DNA from: Pseudomonadota bacterium
GTDB lineage: Bacteria > Pseudomonadota > Alphaproteobacteria > Acetobacterales > Acetobacteraceae
NCBI GenBank assembly: GCA_021784255.1
Contig: JAJXSZ010000160.1
Location: 1-7,267 of the forward strand
DNA: 7,267 nt
Direction: 5' to 3'
In this document: positions 1 through 7,267 of the stretch, in pieces
Layout: each line of letters begins with the position of its first letter
How positions within the stretch are numbered: position 1 is the stretch's first letter
Translations under genes and position numbers: made by a program
Notes under the pieces: model-generated
Seen by the model: the letters and a program-made list of their open reading frames with translations, nothing else
The model's database searches: none
What the model was told of the DNA's origin: nothing

Positions 1-359
1 GCCTCGGCCCCGGCGGCGAAGCGGGGCCGCAACGCGCGCAGCGCCGCCGGCGAAAGCACCTGGTTCAGCACCTCGCGCCGGTGCGTGTGCAGCGGCGGAT
101 CGGTCTCCAGCACCAGGCTCGGCCCGCGAAGGGGCGGGTGCGCCTTGTAGTCGGTGACGCCGACGCCGCGGCTGGAGACGAAGCTCTCCCAGTCCGTCAG
201 CATGGCGTGGATCTCGGCATGCCGGCCGGTCGCGTAGCAACCGTAGCGCGGCAGGAACACCACCGGCGCGCGCTCGCGCACCAGCGCGTGGCCGGGATAC
301 GGGTCGTCGAAGAAAGCGGTGGAAAACGGGTCCAGGTCCAGCGACGGGATATCGGGCAC
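1..359 (-). CDS. Cytochrome P450, N-terminal fragment (CYP199-like)
   Basis: The first 119 codons of a cytochrome P450 are present; the gene continues past position 1. P450s are haem-thiolate monooxygenases that use O2 and electrons from a ferredoxin/reductase pair to hydroxylate or dealkylate substrates in the cytosol. Visible are the opening DPFSTAFFDDPYP (residues 10-22), a β1-like stretch VVFLPRYGCYATGRHAEIHA (33-52), SSRGVG (62-67), and the helix-C motif with its preceding loop LETDPPLHTHRR (84-95), where His and Arg normally contact the haem propionates. The I-helix Thr and the haem Cys lie outside the window. The text around SSRGVGVTDYK and PSLVLETDPP resembles CYP199 enzymes, which oxidise para-substituted benzoates such as 4-methoxybenzoate; this is from memory, not a search. 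I chose the GTG start at 359 because GGAGG lies 5 nt upstream and the protein then begins as family members do. The P450 call is firm; the subfamily is tentative. Confidence 0.88.
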   Translation of the reverse strand, partial: MPDIPSLDLDPFSTAFFDDPYPGHALVRERAPVVFLPRYGCYATGRHAEIHAMLTDWESFVSSRGVGVTDYKAHPPLRGPSLVLETDPPLHTHRREVLNQVLSPAALRALRPRFAAGAE

Positions 360-364
360 GGTTT

Positions 365-369
365 CCTCC
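365..369 (-). promoter_or_regulatory. Shine-Dalgarno of the P450 gene (decides the GTG start)
   Basis: On the minus strand GGAGG is followed by AAACC and then GTG. This near-consensus site at 5 nt spacing supports the GTG at 359. No ATG in the same frame lies at a comparable position. Confidence 0.75.
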
Positions 370-383
370 CCAGGATGGCGGCG

Positions 384-413
384 ACTGTAGGGGGCTGGCC
401 TGAACAGCGACAA
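384..413 (-). promoter_or_regulatory. Candidate sigma-70-type promoter for the P450 gene
   Basis: Read on the minus strand, TTGTCG (413-408) is separated by 18 nt from TACAGT (389-384). The -10 keeps the TA, A and T positions and the -35 keeps TTG. Transcription would start near 377, leaving a leader of about 18 nt that carries the GGAGG site. The spacing is plausible but the match is partial, so this is a prediction by eye. No operator palindrome is evident beside it, and no regulator gene lies in the window. Confidence 0.35.
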
Positions 414-532
414 GCAGGGCAGGGCCGGCGCCGGACGTCCCGCGGTGTGCCGCCCGGGGCATGCCGGCTGCCCGGTTTTCGCGTCCCCGCGCGTATGGAC
501 AGGTTCGCCCCCCGCGTCCGAGACTGAAAGCG

Positions 533-2092
533 ATGGCCAGCCCCGCCTCTGCCGCCTCCGACGCACCCGCGGCCGCCAACCCCGTCCCCCGGCACGACGC
601 AGCGCCGGACGCGCCGTTCGACCCCGGGCGCTCGCGCCAGCTGTTCTTCGCGGTCTTCCCCTCGATCATGCTACCGATGTTCCTGGCGGCGATCGACCAG
701 ACCATCGTCTCGACGGCGCTGCCCGCCATCGCCGGCGAGATGGGCGAGCTGAACCGCATCGCCTGGATCGTCGTCGGCTACCTCCTCGCCTCCACCATCG
801 CGGCCCCGGTCTATGGGCGCCTCGGCGACGCGCTCGGGCGCAAACGCATGATGTTCGTGGCGCTCGCCATCTTCATCGGCGCCTCCATGCTCTGCGCCTC
901 CGCGCCCTCGGTCACGCTGCTCGCCGCGGCGCGCGTGTTGCAGGGCGCGGGCGGCGGCGGGCTGATGACGCTCTGCCAGGCGCTGCTCGGCGAGGCGGTG
1001 CCACCGCGCGAGCGCGCGCGCTACCAGGGCTGGCTCTCCTCCATCTTCGTTTCCTCCTCGACCTTCGGCCCCGTCGCCGGCGGCTGGCTCACGCAGAGTT
1101 TCGGCTGGCGGTCGATCTTCCTGATCAACCTGCCGCTCGGCCTCGCGGCCATCGCCCTCGTCACCCGCCTGCCGCGCGTCGCCCCGCCCTCCGACCGCTT
1201 CCGGTTCGACACGCCGGGCGCGGTGCTGTTCGCGCTGTTCATCGCGCCGCTGCTCCTGGCGCTCGAGAAGGCGCAGCGCATGGACACGCACGACCTCACG
1301 CTCGCCGCCGGCCTGGCCGCTTTCGCCGCCGTCGCCCTGGGCGTCCTGGTCCGCCACGAACGCCGGGCGCCGCAGCCGCTGCTGCCAGTCGGGCTGATGC
1401 GCAACCCCTCGATCTGGCGCGCCGGCGTGATGGCGCTGTGCAGCGGTGCGACCGTGGTCTCGCTGGTCACCTTCCTGCCGATCTACCTGCGCGTGGTACG
1501 TGGGCTCGATGCCAGCACCACGGGTCTGCTGCTCCTGCCGCTGACCGCACTCATCGCCGTGGGCTCGCTGATCACCGGCCGGCTGATGGCGCGCACCGGG
1601 CGCACCGCGATCTTCCCCTCGATCGGGCTGCCGATGGTGGCCCTGGGGCTGATCTTCCTGGCCTTCGCCGCGCCGGACCTGACCGTGAAGCAGCTGCCGT
1701 TCCTGTTCGCCTGGCTCTCGCTGAGCATTGGCACGACGATGTCGGTGGTGCAGCTCACGGTGCAACTCGTCGCCGGCCGCGCGCAGCTCGGCGCGGCGGC
1801 GGCCGGGGTGCAGTTCTCGCGCAGCGTCGGCTCGGCATTCGGGGCGGCCGTCACCGGGGCCGTGCTGTTCGCGATGATCGCGTTGAGCGACCCGGTCACC
1901 GCGCACCTCTTCACCCGTGTGGTCGAGGCGGGGCCCGCGGCGCTGTCCGGCCTGCCGCCGGCGCGGCTCGCGCGGGTGCAGGCGGAGATCGCGGGAGCCT
2001 TCCGCGCCGCCTTCCTCACCATCGCCTGCTTCCCGCTGACCAGCGCCATCATGGCCTGGACCATGCCACTGCGGCGCCTGGACGGGGCCTGA
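533..2092 (+). CDS. DHA2-family MFS drug/proton antiporter (EmrB/QacA-like)
   Basis: This 519-residue inner-membrane protein is predicted to export drugs or small organic compounds in exchange for protons. A hydrophilic Ala/Pro tail (1-35) precedes the membrane part. Family signatures in order are LAAIDQTIVSTALPAIAGEM (51-70, motif D1, typical of 14-helix DHA2 pumps), GRLGDALGRKRM (95-106, motif A), RVLQGAGGGG (134-143, motif B with its Arg) and GPVAGGWL (179-186, antiporter motif C), followed by a WRSIFLINLPLG stretch (192-203). Further hydrophobic segments run to about residue 510. Length and motifs match the family, and there are no breaks. I prefer the ATG at 533: an in-frame ATG at 461 would add 24 basic, proline-rich residues without a good ribosome-binding site. 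The site before 533 is also weak (GAAAG). The gene is divergent from the P450 and no membrane-fusion partner is visible. The substrate is unknown; an aromatic compound linked to the P450 is only a guess. Confidence 0.92.
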   Translation: MASPASAASDAPAAANPVPRHDAAPDAPFDPGRSRQLFFAVFPSIMLPMFLAAIDQTIVSTALPAIAGEMGELNRIAWIVVGYLLASTIAAPVYGRLGDALGRKRMMFVALAIFIGASMLCASAPSVTLLAAARVLQGAGGGGLMTLCQALLGEAVPPRERARYQGWLSSIFVSSSTFGPVAGGWLTQSFGWRSIFLINLPLGLAAIALVTRLPRVAPPSDRFRFDTPGAVLFALFIAPLLLALEKAQRMDTHDLTLAAGLAAFAAVALGVLVRHERRAPQPLLPVGLMRNPSIWRAGVMALCSGATVVSLVTFLPIYLRVVRGLDASTTGLLLLPLTALIAVGSLITGRLMARTGRTAIFPSIGLPMVALGLIFLAFAAPDLTVKQLPFLFAWLSLSIGTTMSVVQLTVQLVAGRAQLGAAAAGVQFSRSVGSAFGAAVTGAVLFAMIALSDPVTAHLFTRVVEAGPAALSGLPPARLARVQAEIAGAFRAAFLTIACFPLTSAIMAWTMPLRRLDGA

Positions 2093-2160
2093 CGCCGGCG
2101 CACGGCCCGCCGCGAATCCCGCCGCGCGACCGCAGCCTTCCAAAACCCCTAGGAATCGGA

Positions 2161-2201
2161 GTCCGAGTTGTGATTCAACCTCCAGTTGAGGAGATTCGGA
2201 C
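2161..2201 (+). promoter_or_regulatory. Nested stem-loop leader overlapping the transposase-remnant ribosome-binding site
   Basis: An outer arm GTCCGA (2161-2166) pairs with TCGGAC (2196-2201). Inside it TCAAC (2175-2179) pairs with GTTGA (2185-2189) across the loop CTCCA, and a U·G pair can extend this to 2174/2190. The inner 3' arm covers the first bases of the Shine-Dalgarno GAGGAG (2188-2193), which stands 10 nt before the ATG at 2204. A competing 4-bp pairing of GTTG (2167-2170) with CAAC (2176-2179) would free it. Folding was done by eye without energies. Confidence 0.45.
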
Positions 2202-2203
2202 CC

Positions 2204-2632
2204 ATGGCAGGACCCACTGGCGCGGAACCGTACTGGCTGAGCGAAACCGGCTGGCAGGCGATGCTGCCGCTGCTGCCGCGCCATCGCCTGACCGCGAGCC
2301 GCGACGATGACCGGCGCATCATCAGCGGCATTCTCTACATGCTGCGCAGCAATACGCGCTGGCAGGACTGCCCGTCGGTCTATGGCCCGCCCACCACGGT
2401 CTACAACCGCTGGAACCGCTGGTGCGGGCGTGGCCTCTGGCCGATCCTGTTCGCCGCCGTCGCCAAGGCCTCGCCCGAGGACGTGGCCGGGATCGACCCC
2501 GCCGCCATCCGCCCGCAGCGCGTCGGCACCGGCATGCGCCGCCCGCGTGTCCCGGCGCCGCCACCGCCGGCCGAGACCCAGCCAGCCCCGGCCTCGAACC
2601 CGGTCTCGCCGAGCCGCGTCCTGATCGAATAG
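2204..2632 (+). CDS. Truncated IS5-family transposase (DUF4096-type N-terminal domain only)
   Basis: This 142-residue ORF has an intact start and stop. Residues about 9-88 match the N-terminal DUF4096-type domain of IS5-family (IS402/IS427-like) transposases: YWLSETGWQAMLPLLP, DDDRRIISGILYMLRSNTRW (34-53), a CPSVYGPPTTVYNRW stretch (56-70) and a NRWCGRGLW turn. This domain binds DNA. Residues 94-106 (VAGIDPAAIRPQR) look like the start of the catalytic region, with D98 at the position of the first acidic residue of the DDE triad. The other two catalytic residues are absent. The last 30 or so residues are a Pro/Ala-rich tail (PAPPPPAETQPAPA) unlike any transposase, and no continuation is visible in other frames up to 2706. 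The protein cannot transpose by itself. It is either decaying or retained as a DNA-binding fragment. The ATG at 2204 follows GAGGAG; a TTG at 2186 in frame is less likely. Confidence 0.7.
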   Translation: MAGPTGAEPYWLSETGWQAMLPLLPRHRLTASRDDDRRIISGILYMLRSNTRWQDCPSVYGPPTTVYNRWNRWCGRGLWPILFAAVAKASPEDVAGIDPAAIRPQRVGTGMRRPRVPAPPPPAETQPAPASNPVSPSRVLIE

Positions 2633-2673
2633 GTCCTGACCTCACGCGCCGGCGCCGCCGGCCGGGCGGGCCG

Positions 2674-2697
2674 CGGCCAGATGATCCGATCTGGCCG
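2674..2697. terminator. Perfect 9-bp hairpin between convergent genes (candidate bidirectional terminator)
   Basis: CGGCCAGAT (2674-2682) and ATCTGGCCG (2689-2697) form a perfect GC-rich stem with the 6-nt loop GATCCG. It lies 41 nt after the transposase-remnant stop and 9 nt beyond the amidotransferase stop, between genes that point at each other. Neither side carries a real T-tract (GTTCGT on the plus side, a GC-rich run on the minus side), so it is not a textbook intrinsic terminator. An RNA-stabilising 3' structure is the alternative. Confidence 0.55.
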
Positions 2698-2706
2698 GTT
2701 CGTGCT

Positions 2707-3417
2707 CTAGGCGGCCTGGCGCGCCCGTTCGCCGCGGATGAAGGCAGCGATCATGGTCCCGATCGCCGCCCCCTCGTGCGGCACCGCCATGCTCGCCAGC
2801 GCCGCATCGGCCCGCTCGCCCAGGCTGTCGCGCATCCTCGCGGCGATGTTGGCGAGGATCGCCTCGTCGAATTCCGGATGCGGCTGCAGGCTCAGCACGT
2901 GCCCGCCATAGGTGAAGCCGGCGATCGGGCAGAGCTCGCTGCTGGCCAGCAATTCCGCCCCCGCGGGCAGCGCCTTCACCTGGTCCTGATGCGACGCCAG
3001 CAGCCCATAGCCCGCCGCCCCGCCCATCGTCCGGTCGTGCCAGCGATAGGCCACGCGCCCGATGGTGAAGCCGCATTCGGCCCGACCGACCGGCGCGCCA
3101 AGGCAAAGCCCCAGCACCTGGTGCCCGAAGCAGATGCCCACGAGCCTGGTGCCCGCGGCGATCAGCGCCGTCACCCGCCGGCGCAGCTCGACGATCCACG
3201 GCTCGTCCGCGAAGGCATCGGCGTGGCTGCCGGTCAGCACAACCGCGTCGTAGCGCGCGAAATCCTGCGGATACTCGCCCGCCGGGGTGTGGAAGACATC
3301 GCAGACGATCGCCGGGTCCGCCGCGCGCAGCATCCGCTCGTAATAGTCGGCGAAGCGCATGCCGGCGGGCGCCAGGCCCTCCGGCAGCCGGTCGTTCTCC
3401 AGGATCGCTACCCGCAT
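2707..3417 (-). CDS. Class I glutamine amidotransferase-like protein (stand-alone)
   Basis: A cytosolic protein of 236 residues consisting of one class I (triad) glutamine amidotransferase domain. The nucleophile elbow is GICFGHQVLG (94-103) with Cys96, and the other catalytic residues are His180 and Glu182 in LQPHPEF (177-183). An oxyanion-region VLTGS (60-64) and ASHQDQV (141-147) also fit. The family resembles the N-terminal half of GMP synthase, but the ATP-pyrophosphatase half is missing, so it is not GMP synthase. Stand-alone relatives include γ-glutamyl peptidases and uncharacterised hydrolases that remove amide or γ-glutamyl groups; the substrate here is unknown. The ATG at 3417 lies 8 nt after the secA stop and follows GAGGA at 5 nt spacing, so the gene is probably co-transcribed and translationally coupled with secA. 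The fold is certain, the role is not. Confidence 0.88.
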   Translation of the reverse strand: MRVAILENDRLPEGLAPAGMRFADYYERMLRAADPAIVCDVFHTPAGEYPQDFARYDAVVLTGSHADAFADEPWIVELRRRVTALIAAGTRLVGICFGHQVLGLCLGAPVGRAECGFTIGRVAYRWHDRTMGGAAGYGLLASHQDQVKALPAGAELLASSELCPIAGFTYGGHVLSLQPHPEFDEAILANIAARMRDSLGERADAALASMAVPHEGAAIGTMIAAFIRGERARQAA

Positions 3418-3425
3418 CTCGTTCC

Positions 3426-6155
<2,730 letters not shown>

Positions 6156-6161
6156 GCGGAT

Positions 6162-6180
6162 CCGGGGAAAACTGCCCCGG
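6162..6180. repeat. Perfect 6-bp GC palindrome just upstream of the secA start
   Basis: CCGGGG (6162-6167) and CCCCGG (6175-6180) flank the 7-nt spacer AAAACTG. The near arm ends 6 nt before the secA ATG. In a secA transcript it would be a hairpin whose last bases belong to the only GGA-like ribosome-binding sequence (CCGGATCC). If transcription starts near 6175, as the candidate promoter suggests, the far arm would lie at +1 and the palindrome would instead be an operator-like DNA site. Confidence 0.5.
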
Positions 6181-6181
6181 T

Positions 6182-6210
6182 GAGATAGGCTCCCGCCCCC
6201 CTATGGTCAA
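6182..6210 (-). promoter_or_regulatory. Candidate promoter of secA
   Basis: On the minus strand TTGACC (6210-6205, five of six matches to TTGACA) lies exactly 17 nt before TATCTC (6187-6182, keeping TAT). Transcription would begin near 6175, giving a leader of about 20 nt. No other good -35-like box stands out in this divergent region for the minus strand. This is a prediction by eye. Confidence 0.4.
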
Positions 6211-6305
6211 CGCAACGCCGGTCCGCACGGCCGAGGATCGGCCTGCCGTCAAGAGGCGGCGGATCGGGCATGCCCGCCGACGCGGGGCGGGGCACGAGCC
6301 CGGGG

Positions 6306-6337
6306 TCGGCACGGCCCGGGATCGGCGCGGCCCGGGC
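6306..6337 (+). repeat. Two tandem 16-bp repeats in the secA/parvulin intergenic region
   Basis: TCGGCACGGCCCGGGA (6306-6321) is followed directly by TCGGCGCGGCCCGGGC (6322-6337), which differs at two positions. Each unit contains the self-complementary CCCGGG. The rest of the 236-nt divergent region (6156-6391) is GC-rich. Apart from the palindrome and candidate promoter listed near secA, I see nothing else in it; a TACAAC (6361-6366) might be a -10 for the parvulin gene, but no -35 matches. Confidence 0.6.
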
Positions 6338-6391
6338 TGGCGTGCGCGGGAGCGGCGCAATACAACCGGCTCGTCACTCCGAGAGTTTCCG

Positions 6392-7267
6392 ATGCGCCCT
6401 GCCCGTCTTCTCGCTGCCGCCGCCGTCCTGCTGGCCGCCTTCCCCGCCGGCGCTGCCCTGGCACAACCCGCCGCGGCACAACCCGCCGCCGCGCCACCCC
6501 CGCCCGCGGCCGGCGCTCCCGCCGCCGCCCGGCCGGCCGCCAACCCGGTGCTCGCCCGCGTCGGCACGGAGGAGATCCGCGCCACTGACCTCGCCGCTCT
6601 CGCGGCGGGCCTGCCGCCGTCGATGCGCAGCCTGCCGCAATCCACCCTCTATCCGTTGCTGCTGACCCAGGCGGTGGACCGTGCCGCGCTCTCCCAGCTC
6701 GCGCGCCGGCAGGGCCTGGACAAGGAGCCCCAGGTCGCCAGCGCGATGAAGGTCGCGGCCGAGGCAGCGCTGCAGAACGCGCTGCTGACCAGGGTCGTGG
6801 CCCCCCAAGTCGCGCCAACCGCGGTCCGCGCGGTCTACGACAAGCAATACGCCGGCAAGCCGGGCCCGGAGGAGGTTCACGCCCGGCACATCCTGGTCAA
6901 GACCAAGGCCGAGGCCGAGGCCATCATCGCCCAGCTCGACAAGGGGGCGGACTTCGCGAAGCTCGCCAAGGAGCACAGCCTCGACGGCACCGCCGCGCAG
7001 GGCGGCGATCTCGGCTTCTTCACCAAGGACAAGATGGTGGCGCCGTTTGCCGACGCCGCCTTCGCCCTGAAGCCGGGCCAGTGGACCCAGCAGCCGGTGC
7101 ACACCCAGTTCGGCTGGCACGTCATCGAGCTGATCGCCCGCCGCACCCAGCCGACGCCCAGCTTCGCCGAGGTGTCGGACCAGATCCGCCAGCAGATGAT
7201 TGCCGCCGCCGTGCGCAAGGAGATCGCCCTCGCGCGCCAGGGTCTCAAGGTGCAGGTGTTCAACCCC
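6392..7267 (+). CDS. Periplasmic parvulin-type peptidyl-prolyl cis-trans isomerase (3' end outside window)
   Basis: 292 codons are open to the window edge with no stop. The protein is an exported foldase that isomerises prolyl bonds in periplasmic or envelope proteins. Residues 1-24 form a Sec signal peptide (MRPAR, a hydrophobic core, then ALA before Gln25). An Ala/Pro-rich linker (25-51) follows, then a SurA/PrsA-like N-terminal helical part beginning NPVLARVGTEEIRATDLAAL (51-70). The PpiC/rotamase domain spans about 160-250: EVHARHILVK (161-170, His166), the segment AAQGGDLGFF (201-210), the MVAPFADAAF stretch with Phe219, and QFGWHVIELI (239-248, His243). A C-terminal helix (257-284) closes the chaperone part. 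The sequence seems close to its natural end (KVQVFNP). GAGAG lies 6 nt before the ATG. Divergent secA fits a role in handling secreted proteins. In related genomes argJ often follows; this is from memory and is not in the window. Confidence 0.93.
   Translation, partial: MRPARLLAAAAVLLAAFPAGAALAQPAAAQPAAAPPPPAAGAPAAARPAANPVLARVGTEEIRATDLAALAAGLPPSMRSLPQSTLYPLLLTQAVDRAALSQLARRQGLDKEPQVASAMKVAAEAALQNALLTRVVAPQVAPTAVRAVYDKQYAGKPGPEEVHARHILVKTKAEAEAIIAQLDKGADFAKLAKEHSLDGTAAQGGDLGFFTKDKMVAPFADAAFALKPGQWTQQPVHTQFGWHVIELIARRTQPTPSFAEVSDQIRQQMIAAAVRKEIALARQGLKVQVFNP
6460..6489 (+). repeat. Exact 15-bp tandem duplication in the parvulin linker
   Basis: GGCACAACCCGCCGC occurs twice back to back (6460-6474 and 6475-6489). 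It encodes AQPAA twice at residues 24-28 and 29-33, directly at the predicted signal-peptidase site. The length keeps the frame, so it looks like a slippage duplication that lengthened the Ala/Pro linker and repeated the Ala-Gln junction. Confidence 0.85.

Larger units (their letters stand above)
2150..2706 (+). mobile_element. Remnant of an IS5-family insertion sequence (boundaries tentative)
   Basis: The segment carries the 5' part of a transposase gene with a structured leader, but no second transposase ORF and no DDE catalytic domain. I see no inverted copy of the left-side sequence (GAGTCCGAGTTGTGATTC, 2159-2176) at the right side, so the right end appears lost. The outer limits are drawn at two CTAG sites (2149-2152 and 2707-2710). 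These could be target duplications, because some IS5-family elements duplicate short TA-containing targets, but chance is a real alternative. The element lies between the 3' ends of the MFS and amidotransferase genes. Confidence 0.5.

Noticed and set aside
461..532. An upstream ATG adding 24 residues to the MFS transporter.
   Set aside because: The extra residues are basic and proline-rich, no ribosome-binding site precedes the ATG, and family members start near the shorter form. It is not fully excluded.
2186..2203. A TTG start for the transposase remnant.
   Set aside because: The ATG at 2204 has GAGGAG at 10 nt, while that same sequence would lie inside the coding region if TTG were used.
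445..2310. A 621-codon plus-strand frame overlapping the MFS gene.
   Set aside because: The translation is Arg/Ala/Pro-rich without membrane segments. The overlapping frame at 533-2092 has all the MFS signatures.
2633..2706. Right-hand terminal inverted repeat or second transposase ORF of the IS.
   Set aside because: No sequence complementary to the left side (2159-2176) and no DDE-type coding sequence could be found here.
2707..3417. GMP synthase (guaA).
   Set aside because: Only the amidotransferase domain is present. The ATP-pyrophosphatase and dimerisation domains are absent, and the gene ends cleanly at 2707.
6270..6665. A 131-codon plus-strand ORF overlapping the start of the parvulin gene.
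   Set aside because: It is Pro/Arg-rich and out of frame with the clear signal peptide and PpiC domain that begin at 6392.

Overview
The window is about 70% G+C with strong third-position GC bias. It looks like a chromosomal segment of an alphaproteobacterium, most likely Rhodospirillales/Acetobacteraceae. This is inferred from the SecA sequence, the base composition and the divergent secA / periplasmic parvulin pair; no rRNA or database search supports it.

Layout. (1) 1-359, minus: the N-terminal third of a cytochrome P450, cut by the window edge and resembling the CYP199 family of para-substituted benzoate monooxygenases. (2) 533-2092, plus: a complete DHA2-type (EmrB/QacA-like) major facilitator drug/proton antiporter, divergent from the P450. 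(3) 2150-2706: a small insertion-sequence remnant. It has a structured leader and a 142-residue ORF with the DUF4096-type N-terminal domain of IS5-family transposases but almost none of the catalytic domain. It ends at a strong hairpin between convergent genes. (4) 2707-3417, minus: a stand-alone class I glutamine amidotransferase-like hydrolase, 8 nt downstream of secA with its Shine-Dalgarno overlapping the secA stop. (5) 3426-6155, minus: full-length secA (909 aa) with the C-terminal zinc-binding tail. (6) 6156-6391: a 236-nt divergent intergenic region with a palindrome next to the secA start, a possible secA promoter and a 16-bp tandem repeat. (7) 6392-7267, plus: a signal-peptide-bearing periplasmic parvulin (PpiC/PrsA/SurA-like) prolyl isomerase that runs off the window.

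How the parts relate. SecA drives preproteins through SecYEG and the parvulin helps fold exported proteins, so the divergent pair joins export to periplasmic folding. The amidotransferase-like gene appears to be translated from the secA message, although no known pathway links the two. The P450 and the efflux pump share a divergent upstream region; a role in aromatic-acid metabolism with export is possible but unproven. The transposase remnant sits between the accessory part (1-2700) and the housekeeping part (2700-7267).

Overall this is mostly ordinary chromosome. I see no convincing new multi-gene system. The points most worth a second look are the structured leader that may mask the ribosome-binding site of the transposase remnant, the secA-amidotransferase coupling, and the palindrome at the secA start.
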